Source: Mycolicibacterium vinylchloridicum (GTDB lineage: Bacteria; Actinomycetota; Actinomycetes; Mycobacteriales; Mycobacteriaceae). From it: DNA of 64,000 nucleotides. Both the position numbers and the translations under genes were made by a program. The notes beneath the pieces are model-generated. The model was not told the origin of the DNA. It ran no database searches and saw only the letters and a list, made by a program, of their open reading frames with translations. Position 1 is the stretch's first letter. Each line of letters starts with the position of its first letter. Below, in pieces: positions 37,697-46,400 of this stretch. The DNA lies in assembly GCF_013404075.1 (NCBI RefSeq), contig NZ_JACBJQ010000001.1, positions 186,001-250,000 of the forward strand. Reading direction: 5' to 3'.

Positions 37697-39181
37697 ATGC
37701 CATCGATGCAGCTCGACGCGATCATCGTCGGTGCCGGTTTCGCAGGAATCGGTGCGGCAATACAGCTCAAACGCTCCGGGTTCGACAACTTCGTCGTGCT
37801 CGACCGCGAGGACGACCTGGGCGGCACCTGGTACGTCAACCACTACCCAGGATTGACCGTCGACGTCCCGACCACCACGTATTCGTACTTCTTCGAGCCC
37901 AACCCGAACTGGAGCCGGTTGTTCTCGACCGGCGCGGAAATCAAGCAATACGCCGACAATGTCGCCGACAAGTACGACGTACGCCGCCACATCCGGTTCA
38001 ACGCATGCGCCGAGAGCGCGCAATGGGACGAGGAAGACAACCTGTGGCGGGTCACACTGGCCGACGGCGACACCCTGGTGGCGCGCTACCTGATCACGGC
38101 AACCGGCTTCTTGTCGCAGCCGTTCACCCCGGAGATCCCGGGGATCCACAGCTTCGAGGGCACGGTCATCCACACCGCGCAGTGGGACGACAGCTACGAG
38201 CCGGCCAACCGCAAGGTCGGCATCATCGGCACGGGCGCCACCGCCGTCCAGCTCATCCCCGAGTTGGCCAAGGACGCCGCCGACCTGACTGTGTACCAGC
38301 GCACCGCGATCTACGTGGTGCCCAAAATCGACATCCCGTTCTCGGCTCGGGCCCAGCGGATCTTCGCCCGGTTCCCGCTCACCCAGCGTGCGATCCGCGT
38401 CGTCACCGACTTCGTCTACGAGGTGCTGGTCGACTGGGGCATCCTGCACTACAGCCGTTTCCCGGCGGGCAACAAGGCCGCGGCTTACCTCTCCAAAGTG
38501 TGGCGGTTCGCCACAATCAGGGACAAGGAACTGCGACGCAAGCTCACTCCGGATTACGACTTCGGCTGTAAACGGCCCACATTCTCGAACAAGTTTTATC
38601 GGGCGTTCACCAAACCCAATGTGCACCTGCAGACCAGCGGCATCGACCACATCGAAGCCGACGGCATCGTCGCCAACGACGGCAGCAAAGCTGTCATCGA
38701 CACTCTGGTGCTGGCAACGGGTTTCGATCTCTGGGAAGCCAACTTCCCGGCCATCGAGGTGGTCGGTCGCGGCGGGCGCAACCTGGGTAAGTGGTGGCGG
38801 GAGACCCGGTTCCAGGCGTATCAGGGCGTGTCGGTTCCGTACTTCCCCAACTTCCTGAGCCTGGCCAGCCCGTATGCCTTCCTCGGGTTGAACTTCTTCA
38901 ACTCGATGGAATATCAGATGCGACACATGGACCGGCTCTTCGGAGAACTCAAGCAGCGTGGGGCCACCACATTCGAGATCACCGAGGCGGCCAACACCCG
39001 GTACCTCGACCACATGACCGAGTTGCTCGGGACCTCATTGTTCACCCTCGGCAACTGCGCGTCGTCGCGGTCGTACTATTTCAATCCCAGTGGTGAGGCG
39101 ACGCTGTTGCGCCCGATGACTACGCACGAAGCACTACGCGAGGCGTCGACGTATCCGGTGTCCGATTACCGCATCAGCTGA
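37697..39181 (+). CDS. Flavin-containing monooxygenase, Baeyer-Villiger type
   Basis: This 494-residue FAD/NADPH monooxygenase has the FAD Rossmann motif IIVGAGFAGIGAA, LGGTWYVNHYPGLTVDVPTT, the Baeyer-Villiger-type fingerprint FEGTVIHTAQWDD, and the NADPH motif VGIIGTGATAVQLIPELAKD. Such enzymes insert oxygen into ketones or oxidise S/N atoms; in mycobacteria some activate thioamide prodrugs. ATG 37697 was preferred to an upstream GTG at 37670, because that GTG lies within the operator. It is followed after 16 bp by a small DoxX-like gene. The substrate is unknown. Confidence 0.9.
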   Translation: MPSMQLDAIIVGAGFAGIGAAIQLKRSGFDNFVVLDREDDLGGTWYVNHYPGLTVDVPTTTYSYFFEPNPNWSRLFSTGAEIKQYADNVADKYDVRRHIRFNACAESAQWDEEDNLWRVTLADGDTLVARYLITATGFLSQPFTPEIPGIHSFEGTVIHTAQWDDSYEPANRKVGIIGTGATAVQLIPELAKDAADLTVYQRTAIYVVPKIDIPFSARAQRIFARFPLTQRAIRVVTDFVYEVLVDWGILHYSRFPAGNKAAAYLSKVWRFATIRDKELRRKLTPDYDFGCKRPTFSNKFYRAFTKPNVHLQTSGIDHIEADGIVANDGSKAVIDTLVLATGFDLWEANFPAIEVVGRGGRNLGKWWRETRFQAYQGVSVPYFPNFLSLASPYAFLGLNFFNSMEYQMRHMDRLFGELKQRGATTFEITEAANTRYLDHMTELLGTSLFTLGNCASSRSYYFNPSGEATLLRPMTTHEALREASTYPVSDYRIS

Positions 39182-39197
39182 ACCTGAGAGGACGTCG

Positions 39198-39458
39198 ATG
39201 TCTGCAGAGCCGTTGATCAAGTTGACCGGAGTCGTCGTTGCCGTCACCGGGCTGTCGCACTTCGTGCGCCCCGAACTGTTCGAATCGGCGACCAAGTCGG
39301 CCTTCCCGGACAACACCCTGGCGCACATCTACATCGACGGCGGGATCGAGACTGCGATCGGGCTGGCCCTGGTGGTGCCAAAGACGCGGAAGCTCGCGCT
39401 GGCCGGATTACTCGCCTACGGCGCCTATCTAGGCGCAAACGTCGCACGCAATCGCTGA
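39198..39458 (+). CDS. Small DoxX-like membrane protein
   Basis: This 86-residue protein begins MSAEPLIKLTGVVVAVTGLS and has hydrophobic stretches near residues 7-20, 48-60 and 67-80, with HFVRPELFESATKSAFPDNT between them. That pattern resembles half of a DoxX/DUF4267-type four-helix membrane protein. It is probably cotranscribed with the monooxygenase (GAGAGGACGTCG leader before ATG). Function unknown. Confidence 0.7.
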   Translation: MSAEPLIKLTGVVVAVTGLSHFVRPELFESATKSAFPDNTLAHIYIDGGIETAIGLALVVPKTRKLALAGLLAYGAYLGANVARNR

Positions 39459-39486
39459 GCACCCCAAGGTCACAAATCCGACAACA

Positions 39487-39517
39487 TTTACGGCATCGTC
39501 AGATTTTTCGCTTAGAT
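39487..39517 (+). promoter_or_regulatory. Promoter of the APC permease leader RNA
   Basis: TTTACG (39487-39492) and TTAGAT (39512-39517) with a 19-base spacer fit -35 and -10 elements. A start near 39523-39524 would place the first transcribed bases exactly at the GGGCACGG strand of the leader structure, which supports the call. The spacer is slightly long. Confidence 0.45.
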
Positions 39518-39523
39518 TGATCG

Positions 39524-39640
39524 GGCACGGCGACGCGTAGTCGTTGGTTGTAGAGGATGCCACGCGAAATATGGGTCGGGGGACCGTGCCGGACCGGCCT
39601 GGGCGCGGGTAACCGCTCCCACGCCGGTCCGCATTTCATT
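39524..39640 (+). ncRNA. Structured 5' leader with terminator hairpin (riboswitch-like) of the APC permease
   Basis: A closing stem GGCACGG (39524-39530)/CCGTGCC (39584-39590) encloses a second stem CGCGT (39534-39538)/ACGCG (39562-39566) and about 40 unpaired or weakly paired bases. The closing stem abuts a strong hairpin: GGACCGGC (39591-39598)/GCCGGTCC (39623-39630), with inner GGG/CCC and GCGG/CCGC stems and a GTAA tetraloop. ATTTCATTTT follows, making it intrinsic-terminator-like. A terminator placed 14-20 bases before the start codon of a transporter implies regulated read-through. I do not recognise the aptamer as TPP, glycine, lysine, SAM, c-di-AMP or guanidine type. Confidence 0.6.
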
Positions 39641-39653
39641 TTCAGGGCCTAAC

Positions 39654-40871
39654 ATGCCGCCGGTGAACAGCCTGCAGCGCCGCCTCGGCACCACCGACGC
39701 GGTGATCATCGGGCTCGGTTCCATGGTCGGGGCCGGAATCTTCGTCGCGTTGACCCCCGCCGCAGCCGCTGCCGGGTCATGGCTCCTGGTCGGGCTGGCA
39801 CTCGCCGGTGCGGTCGCGTACTGCAACGCCATGTCCTCGGCCTGGCTGGCAGCCCGCTATCCGCAATCCGGCGGCACCTACGTCTACGGCCGCGAGCGGC
39901 TCGGCGATTTCTGGGGCTATCTCGCGGGCTGGAGTTTCGTGGTCGGCAAGACCGCGTCGTGTGCGGCGATGGCGTTGACGGTCGGGTTCTACGTGTGGCC
40001 GGCGTACGCCCACGGGGTCGCGGTCGCCGCGGTGGTGGCGCTGACGGCCGTCAACTACCGCGGCATCCAGAAGTCGGCGCTGCTGACCCGGATCATCGTC
40101 TCCGTCGTGCTGGCCGTGCTGGCGGCGGTGGTGGTGATCGCCGCGACCTCGGGACGGGCCGACGCCGAGTATCTGCGGCTCGGCGACGGCACCGTACTCG
40201 GGGTACTGCAGGCCGCCGGATTGCTGTTCTTCGCCTTCGCCGGCTACGCGCGCATCGCCACACTCGGCGAGGAGGTGCGCGATCCGACCCGGACCATCCC
40301 GCGGGCCATCCCCGCCGCGCTCGGCCTTGCCCTCGCCGTCTATGCGGCCGTGGCCGTGACAGTGCTGGCGGTGTTGGGTCCGGACCGGTTGGCAACGGCC
40401 GCAGCACCCTTGGCCGACGCGATGCGGATCGCGGGCGCGGCCGGCTTCGAGCCGGTAGTGCGTGTCGGCGCGGCGGTGGCCGCGCTGGGCTCGCTGCTCT
40501 CACTGATACTGGGGGTTTCGCGGACCACGCTGGCAATGGCGCGCGATCATCACCTGCCAGCTGGGCTGGCTGTCGTGCATCCGCGCTTCGCTGTGCCACA
40601 CCGCGCCGAGGTTGCGGTCGGCGTGGTGGTCGCTCTGCTGGCGGCGGTCGCCGATCTCCGTGGCGTGATCGGGTTTTCGTCGTTCGCGGTGCTGGTGTAC
40701 TACGCGATCGCGAATGCTTCGGCATGGACGTTGGGACGCAGAGTGGTTCCCGCGCTCGGCCTGCTCGGCTGCGTGGTGCTGGCCGTCGCGCTCCCGGTGC
40801 AGGCGGTCGCGGCCGGCGTGGGAGTGCTCATGCTCGGCGCCCTGATCTACGCGGTGCGCCGGGTACGGTAG
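39654..40871 (+). CDS. APC-family amino acid/polyamine permease
   Basis: This 405-residue transporter has about 12 helices. LGTTDAVIIGLGSMVGAGIF is the family helix-1 signature, with the unwound substrate-binding GSMVGAGIF. Other family elements are YPQSGGTYVYGRERLGDFWG, FFAFAGYARIATLGEEVRDP and TIPRAIPAALGLALAVYA. The substrate cannot be read from sequence; amino acids or polyamines are usual. It is preceded by a structured leader with a terminator (39524-39640), so expression is probably attenuated by a metabolite or RNA-binding factor. Its 3' end overlaps the convergent SulP gene by 25 bp. Confidence 0.9.
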   Translation: MPPVNSLQRRLGTTDAVIIGLGSMVGAGIFVALTPAAAAAGSWLLVGLALAGAVAYCNAMSSAWLAARYPQSGGTYVYGRERLGDFWGYLAGWSFVVGKTASCAAMALTVGFYVWPAYAHGVAVAAVVALTAVNYRGIQKSALLTRIIVSVVLAVLAAVVVIAATSGRADAEYLRLGDGTVLGVLQAAGLLFFAFAGYARIATLGEEVRDPTRTIPRAIPAALGLALAVYAAVAVTVLAVLGPDRLATAAAPLADAMRIAGAAGFEPVVRVGAAVAALGSLLSLILGVSRTTLAMARDHHLPAGLAVVHPRFAVPHRAEVAVGVVVALLAAVADLRGVIGFSSFAVLVYYAIANASAWTLGRRVVPALGLLGCVVLAVALPVQAVAAGVGVLMLGALIYAVRRVR

Positions 40872-42526
40872 GCCTCGACCGCGGTCGGCAGGGTCATGAA
40901 GATGTGGTCCTCGCCGATCTTCTCGAGCAGGCCGACGGCCCGCAATTGGTCACGAAGATCTTGTTTGACCCTGGCCATCACGAAGACGATGCCCCGGTCG
41001 TTGAGATCTGTGCGCAGTTGATCCAAGGCATCCAGCGCGGTCAGATCCACATCGACGTTCGCCTCGGCATTGAGCACGAACCACCGCACAGGATTGGGGT
41101 TTTCGTCGACGGCGGCCATCGCCCTGGTGCGGAAGTCTTCGGCATTGGCGAAGAACAACGGGGCGTCGTAGCGATACACCAGGAGGCCGGGTTCCAGCTG
41201 CGCCTGCGGGTAATCGTCGATGTCGTGCATGCCGGCGAGGCCCGGGACGAAGCCCTGCACGCTGTCATGCGGGCGCGCGACTCGGCGCAGCAGATCCAGG
41301 ATCGACAGCGCGATCGCGGCCAGCACCCCGTAGAGCACGCCGAGGCCCAGAACGCCTGCGGCGGTGAGCAATGCCAGCATGAGTTCGCTTCGGCGGAACT
41401 TTGCCAGCCGCCGGTATTCCGCGACGTCGATCAGCCGCAGCGCGGCGAAGATGACCAGCGCGCCCAGTGCGGCGGTGGGGAATCTGGCCAGCAAACCATG
41501 CGCGGTGAGCATGACTGTCAGCAGAACAGCCAGGGCCACAACCGAATACAGCTGCGTCTTGCTGCCGACCAGATCACCGATCGCGGTGCGGCTACCGCTG
41601 CAACTCACCGGTAGAGCGTGCGACACTCCGGCACCGAGGTTGCACACCCCCAGTGCCCGCAACTCGGCGTTGGTGTCGATGTGCTCGCCCTTGCGGGCGG
41701 CGAAAGTGCGGGCGGTCAGCACATTGTCGGAGAACGCGACAATGGCGATACCGCCTGCCGCGACCGCCAGCGTCGGAAGGTCGTGCCAGTCGACCCCGCT
41801 GACCCCGAACGACGGCAAGCCGGAAGGGACTTCACCGATCACCCGAATACCGTTGCGGTCCAACGAGAATATCGCCACCACCGCGGTGGCGAGGAGCATG
41901 GCGATCAGCGGACCAGGCGAACGCGGGAACAGCCGAGCCAATCCGAACAGGACCGCAAGAACCGTCGCCGAGAACACCACCGTCGGCCAGTGCGTCTCGC
42001 CGATCACCCGGACCAGCGAACGGATCTGCGGTACGAACTCGTCACCGGTGACCGGGGCGCCGATGACTTTGCCCGACTGGCTGGCGATCATGATGATCGC
42101 CACGCCGGTCATATACCCGACCAGGACCGGCCGGGACAACAGGTCGGCGAGGAAACCCAGCCGCACCAAACCGCCCACCAGGCAGATCACCCCGACCAGC
42201 AGCGCCAGCAGCGCAGCCAGCGCTGCATATCGCCCGGCGTCGCCGACGGCCAGCGGAGCCAGTGCCGTCGCTGTCATCAGCGCGGTCGTGGACTCCGGGC
42301 CCGCAGACAGCTGCCGCGACGTCCCGAGCAGTGCGTAGACCGCCAGTGGTGCGATCGCGGCCCACAACCCGACCACCGCGGGCAGACCGGCGACGGTGGC
42401 ATAGGCCATCACCTGGGGCACCAGGTAGGCGGCGACGGCCAGACCCGCCAGCAGGTCGCCTCGTAACCACCGTCGCCGGTAGCCGCGGAACTGCGTCAGA
42501 CCAGGCGCGACGGCGGTCCAGTTCAT
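40847..42526 (-). CDS. SulP-family anion transporter with STAS domain
   Basis: This 559-residue transporter begins MNWTAVAPGLTQFRGYRRRW and has 10-14 helices, with the family DLLAGLAVAAYLVPQVMAYA, GLPAVVGLWAAIAPLAVYAL, and VSHALPVSCSGSRTAIGDLVGSK. The last 120 or so residues form a cytosolic STAS domain (YRYDAPLFFANAEDFRTRAM ... VDLTALDALDQLRTDLNDRG). SulP proteins carry sulfate, bicarbonate or dicarboxylates; specificity is unclear. ATG 42526 was chosen because the upstream open frame is antisense to the NCS2 permease. The two permease genes are divergent with only 55 bp between starts. Confidence 0.9.
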   Translation of the reverse strand: MNWTAVAPGLTQFRGYRRRWLRGDLLAGLAVAAYLVPQVMAYATVAGLPAVVGLWAAIAPLAVYALLGTSRQLSAGPESTTALMTATALAPLAVGDAGRYAALAALLALLVGVICLVGGLVRLGFLADLLSRPVLVGYMTGVAIIMIASQSGKVIGAPVTGDEFVPQIRSLVRVIGETHWPTVVFSATVLAVLFGLARLFPRSPGPLIAMLLATAVVAIFSLDRNGIRVIGEVPSGLPSFGVSGVDWHDLPTLAVAAGGIAIVAFSDNVLTARTFAARKGEHIDTNAELRALGVCNLGAGVSHALPVSCSGSRTAIGDLVGSKTQLYSVVALAVLLTVMLTAHGLLARFPTAALGALVIFAALRLIDVAEYRRLAKFRRSELMLALLTAAGVLGLGVLYGVLAAIALSILDLLRRVARPHDSVQGFVPGLAGMHDIDDYPQAQLEPGLLVYRYDAPLFFANAEDFRTRAMAAVDENPNPVRWFVLNAEANVDVDLTALDALDQLRTDLNDRGIVFVMARVKQDLRDQLRAVGLLEKIGEDHIFMTLPTAVEAYRTRRTA

Positions 42527-42581
42527 GGATACAGCATGCGCGAGGGGCCGCAATGGGGTTGAGTTTCTGACCGTGATTCCG

Positions 42582-43826
42582 ATGAGCTGGACACCGGTGG
42601 AGAGTCGCGCCGACGAGACGTTCGTCGTCGCACCGCATGAGCGGCTGAGCTGGACGCGGACGCTGGGGATCGGCGCCCAGCATGTGGTCGCCATGTTCGG
42701 CGCCACATTCCTGGTTCCGGTGCTCACCGGCTTCCCACCCGCCACCACGCTGTTGTTCTCCGGTATCGGCACGCTCCTGTTCCTGGTGATCACCGGTAAT
42801 CGGCTGCCGAGCTATCTCGGCTCGAGCTTCTCGGTGATCGCTCCGGTGACGGCCGCGGTGGCCTCGCACGGCGCCGGGAGCGCCTTGGGCGGGTTGATCG
42901 CCGTCGGGGTGCTGCTGATCGTCATCGGTCTGGTGGTGCACCTGGCCGGTACCCACTGGATCGAGGTGGCCCTGCCCCCGGTCGTCACCGGCGCGATCGT
43001 CGCGCTGATCGGGTTCAACCTGGCTCCGGCCGCCAAGGCCAACTTCGAGAAGGGCCCGCTGGTCGGCATTGTCACGCTGGTGCTGCTCGTCGTGGTGCTG
43101 GCGTTCTTCCGCGGCATCATCGGGCGGCTGGCGATCTTCCTGGCGGTGGTCGCGGGTTATCTACTCGCGCTGGCTCTCGGCGAGGTCGACACCTCGGGGA
43201 TCGCAGCGGCCGGCTGGATCGGGCTGCCGGAGTTCCAGACCCCGACGCTGAACCTGGCGGTGCTGCCGATGTTCCTGCCCGCCGTGATCGCGCTCGTCGC
43301 CGAGAACATCGGGCACGTGAAGTCGGTCGGGCAGATGACGGGGGTCGACACCGACCCGCTGACCGGGCGCGCGCTGGCCGCCGATGGTGCCGCGACGGTG
43401 TTGGCGGGCTTAGGCGGCGGGTCAGCGACCACCACGTACGCCGAGAACATCGGGGTGATGGCCGCGACCCGCGTCTACTCCACCGCGGCGTACTGGGTGG
43501 CGGGCGTGACAGCGATCGTCCTGGCGTTGTGCCCCAAGGTCGGAGCGACGATCTCGGCCATCCCGCCCGGGGTACTCGGCGGCGCCACGATCGTGCTCTA
43601 CGGACTCGTCGGCGTACTCGGTGTGCGGATCTGGCTGACCAATCACGTGGACTTCGGCCTGCCGATCAACCAGATGACCGCAGCGATCGCGCTGATCATC
43701 GGGATCGCCGACTTCACCTGGCACATCGGCAATCTCACGTTCACCGGTATCGCGCTCGGCTCGATCGCCGCGCTGGTGATCTATCACGGCATGCGGGCGC
43801 TGGGGGCGCTGCGATCACAACGTTGA
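42582..43826 (+). CDS. NCS2-family uracil/xanthine permease
   Basis: This 414-residue permease has 12-14 helices: LGIGAQHVVAMFGATFLVPV (helix 1 with the QH pair), GNRLPSYLGSSFSVIAPVTA, PVVTGAIVALIGFNLAP, AVIALVAENIGHVKSVGQMT with the key Glu, and the NCS2 signature region GGSATTTYAENIGVMAATRV. UraA-like sequences transport uracil; xanthine/urate members also exist. ATG 42582 (MSWTPVESRADETFVV) fits best; earlier in-frame starts overlap the divergent SulP gene. It ends within a large hairpin terminator. Confidence 0.9.
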   Translation: MSWTPVESRADETFVVAPHERLSWTRTLGIGAQHVVAMFGATFLVPVLTGFPPATTLLFSGIGTLLFLVITGNRLPSYLGSSFSVIAPVTAAVASHGAGSALGGLIAVGVLLIVIGLVVHLAGTHWIEVALPPVVTGAIVALIGFNLAPAAKANFEKGPLVGIVTLVLLVVVLAFFRGIIGRLAIFLAVVAGYLLALALGEVDTSGIAAAGWIGLPEFQTPTLNLAVLPMFLPAVIALVAENIGHVKSVGQMTGVDTDPLTGRALAADGAATVLAGLGGGSATTTYAENIGVMAATRVYSTAAYWVAGVTAIVLALCPKVGATISAIPPGVLGGATIVLYGLVGVLGVRIWLTNHVDFGLPINQMTAAIALIIGIADFTWHIGNLTFTGIALGSIAALVIYHGMRALGALRSQR

Positions 43827-43880
43827 GTCAGAAATCAGATCGCACTTTCCCGCGAAAGTACGATCTGAGTTCTGACTCAA
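43823..43880. terminator. 58-nt bidirectional hairpin between convergent genes
   Basis: Left arm 43823-43849 (TTGAGTCAGAAATCAGATCG continuing to ACTTTC) and right arm 43854-43880 pair at 25 of 27 positions around a 4-base loop. Only two mismatches (C-A, A-G) occur. The stop codon of the NCS2 permease lies in the left arm and that of the M28 peptidase in the right arm. It has no U-tract, but its position strongly implies a shared convergent terminator. It could instead be an inserted palindromic element of the class near the DUF559 genes, which has nearly the same length. Confidence 0.75.
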
Positions 43881-45364
43881 TGCGAATCAATCACGTGCCG
43901 CGTGCGGTCGTCGCGCAGCGGAATCCCGTTGCGGCCGTCCATGTCCTGGGCGTACAGACCGACCGAGTAGGCGACTCCGCCACCCAGGATGCCTAACGCC
44001 GTCTTGTCGATGTGCTGAAGGGTGTCGGTGCTCTTGTGGTAATTCGGATCGAACGGCGCGTCGGCGGTGCCGCCCCAGAGTTTCTGCTGATCGGCGGTCT
44101 TGTTCTCCTCCGCCCCCGAGAACAGCCCGCCGGAGGGTACCCCGGCTTGAGTGAAGGCGTCATAGTCCGACCTGCCGTCGAAAGACGTGTCCTGAGCCGT
44201 CTTTCCAGCCGACTCGAGGTAGGCGACCAGCGTACGCTCGATGCCAGCCGATCCCTCCGGCACCCGCGGTACCGCACCGACCGGGAGTGTGGACTGGTCA
44301 CCGTCGTAGGTGAAGTATCCGGGGTTGGGTGAGCCGATCATGTCGTAATTGAGATAGAGCGCAATGTCTTTGAGTTGATCGACGTTCAGCGACTCGATGT
44401 ATTTCTTCGACCCGATCGTGCCGAGTTCCTCGGCGCCCCAGAAGGCAAATCGCACAGCATTTTTCACATCGGGGTTCGGCCCGAGTTGGACGGCGGTCTC
44501 CAGTACCGCGGCCACCCCCGACCCGTTGTCGTTGATACCAGGCCCCTCGGGAACGCTGTCCAGGTGGGCGCCGACCATCACGACGTCACCCGTCGAGCCG
44601 GTCTTGGTCTGTGCGATCACGTTGCGGGCATTGACGGATTCGGTGTTCGCCTCGAGCTTGAGCGTCGTCGGCCCCGGATTGGCCCGGATCGCCGCCCCGT
44701 CGGCTTTCGTCACGCCCACCACCGGGATCTTGACGTCGGTGTCCTCCCCCAGCGTCGCACCCATCTGTTGTTCGTCGACGTTGTCGGCGACGATCATCGC
44801 GACGGCGCCCAGCTTGGCGGCGATCTCCTGCTTGTTCTTGAACGGGCAGCTACCGCGGTCCACCAGCACGACGGCGCCTTTGACGGGCAGGCCGTCGTAG
44901 TCGGAAGGGGCGCAGCCGGGAGTGTCCTCGGCCGGCGCGGCGACCAGCGGTCCGCTGACGCCCTGCGGCGGAGTGGGCAGGCTGAACTCCATGGCGCGCG
45001 CCGTCACCCCGTTGCCTGCGACGCGCAGGTCCGGCTTGCCGGCCTGCCAGACCCTGGCCTGGAATTCGGGGGTTTGGACGTCGAACCCCTTACCGCGCAG
45101 CACACCCGCCACGTAGTCGACGCTGGCATCGAACCCGGGACTGCCCACCGCTCTGGTGCCGTTGTTGGCGTCGGCGATGCCCTGCAGCTTCTGCAGGTGG
45201 GCATACATGGCGTCGGTGCTGACCTGCTTGCGCAGCCCGTCGGCAAACTGGCCGGCCGGCGTGCGCGCGGGACCCGGCTGCGCGGAGTCGGCCGAGCGAT
45301 CGCATCCCGCCACGGTCAGCACGACACCGGCGAGGGCCATGGCGGTCAGCTGTCTGTACTTCAC
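43877..45364 (-). CDS. lpqL: M28-family zinc aminopeptidase lipoprotein (LpqL-like)
   Basis: This 495-residue exported peptidase has a lipobox in VVLTVAGC. A PA (protease-associated) domain is inserted (GCAPSDYDGLPVKGAVVLVD ... GAVAMIVADN). The M28 zinc ligands are visible in VMVGAHLDSVPEGPGINDNG (His, Asp), FAFWGAEELGTIGSK (Glu-Glu), YLNYDMIGS (Asp) and the final DPNYHKSTDTL (His). Such enzymes release N-terminal residues from peptides at the cell surface. GTG 45364 gives VKYRQLTAMALAGVVLTVAG as signal peptide. Synteny with the thiamine genes supports the lpqL symbol. Confidence 0.92.
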   Translation of the reverse strand: MKYRQLTAMALAGVVLTVAGCDRSADSAQPGPARTPAGQFADGLRKQVSTDAMYAHLQKLQGIADANNGTRAVGSPGFDASVDYVAGVLRGKGFDVQTPEFQARVWQAGKPDLRVAGNGVTARAMEFSLPTPPQGVSGPLVAAPAEDTPGCAPSDYDGLPVKGAVVLVDRGSCPFKNKQEIAAKLGAVAMIVADNVDEQQMGATLGEDTDVKIPVVGVTKADGAAIRANPGPTTLKLEANTESVNARNVIAQTKTGSTGDVVMVGAHLDSVPEGPGINDNGSGVAAVLETAVQLGPNPDVKNAVRFAFWGAEELGTIGSKKYIESLNVDQLKDIALYLNYDMIGSPNPGYFTYDGDQSTLPVGAVPRVPEGSAGIERTLVAYLESAGKTAQDTSFDGRSDYDAFTQAGVPSGGLFSGAEENKTADQQKLWGGTADAPFDPNYHKSTDTLQHIDKTALGILGGGVAYSVGLYAQDMDGRNGIPLRDDRTRHVIDSH

Positions 45365-45422
45365 GGCGCCCAGGTTAGACGCATGCGCCCGCACGCAGGT
45401 TCGGGTGGCACGATGTCGGTCG

Positions 45423-46400
45423 ATGACTGTGACTGCCCCCCGTCGCCGGCTGGTGACCTCGACCGAGGTCCTGGTGGCGGGGCTCGTGGTGTGTGCACTG
45501 GTCGGCACCTGGATGCGCGACGGGGTGGCGGGCAATCCGCAGCTGGCCACCGCCGGAACGGTGTTCGCCGGGGTGTTTTTGCAGGCCGTGCCGTTCCTGG
45601 TGCTCGGTGTGGTGATCAGTGGCCTGATCGCCGCGTTCGTCTCGCCCGAACGGCTGGCCAGGTGGCTGCCCAAACGGGCGGCCTCAGCCGTGCTGACGGC
45701 CGGGGTGGCCGGTGCGGCGCTGCCGGGCTGCGAGTGCGGCTCGGTCCCGGTGGCCCGGCGCCTGTTCGGCGACGGGACGGCGGGCGCGGCGGCCCTGACG
45801 TTCATGCTGAGCGCACCGGCGATCAATCCGGTGGTGCTGGTGGCCACCGCCGTGGCCTTCCCCGGCCAGCCGGAAATGGTGGCGGCACGGTGTGTGGCCT
45901 CACTGGCTACCGCGGTGGTGATGGGGGTGTTGTGGTCGAAGTGGGGGCGCCCCGGCTGGGTGACCCGCACGCTACCCCGTACCGGCGGCGACGACCAGCC
46001 TCGCTGGATCGTGTTCGCCGACGCCGCCCGGCACGACTTCCTGCAGGCCGGCTCCTATCTGGTGATCGGTGCCGCCGCGGCGGCCACCCTGCGGGTTGTG
46101 GTGCCGCCGTGGATGTTCGAACACATCGCCGGTCACCTGCTGATCGGTGTCATCACCATGGCGCTGCTGGCGTTCGTGCTCGCGCTGTGCTCGGAAGCCG
46201 ACGCGTTCGTGGCGGCCAGCCTCACGATGGTCCCGCTGATTCCGCGGCTGGTGTTCCTGGTGGTCGGCCCGGCCGTCGACGTGAAACTCGTTGCCATGCA
46301 AGCGGGTCTGTTCGGGCGTAGTTTCGCGCTGCGCTTCGCTCCGGTCACGCTGGTGGTCGCCACCGTGCTGGCGACCGCGGTGGGAGTGATGCTGCTGTGA
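45423..46400 (+). CDS. UPF0718/DUF318 permease
   Basis: This 325-residue membrane protein has about 8 helices and the family signature: LQAVPFLVLGVVISGLIAAF, then GAALPGCECGSVPVARRLFG (paired Cys), TFMLSAPAINPVVLVATAVA and LALCSEADAFVAASLT. Proteins of this family (YcgR/YraQ/ArsP relatives) are putative permeases, some for metals or metalloids. The CxCG motif could bind or sense metal. Its stop overlaps the next gene (GTGA). The pair is inserted between lpqL and thiG relative to M. tuberculosis. Confidence 0.85.
   Translation: MTVTAPRRRLVTSTEVLVAGLVVCALVGTWMRDGVAGNPQLATAGTVFAGVFLQAVPFLVLGVVISGLIAAFVSPERLARWLPKRAASAVLTAGVAGAALPGCECGSVPVARRLFGDGTAGAAALTFMLSAPAINPVVLVATAVAFPGQPEMVAARCVASLATAVVMGVLWSKWGRPGWVTRTLPRTGGDDQPRWIVFADAARHDFLQAGSYLVIGAAAAATLRVVVPPWMFEHIAGHLLIGVITMALLAFVLALCSEADAFVAASLTMVPLIPRLVFLVVGPAVDVKLVAMQAGLFGRSFALRFAPVTLVVATVLATAVGVMLL

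Noticed and set aside
39779..41614. Rightward 611-codon frame overlapping the APC and SulP genes
   Set aside because: Arg/Gly-rich shadow frame of two clear transporters.
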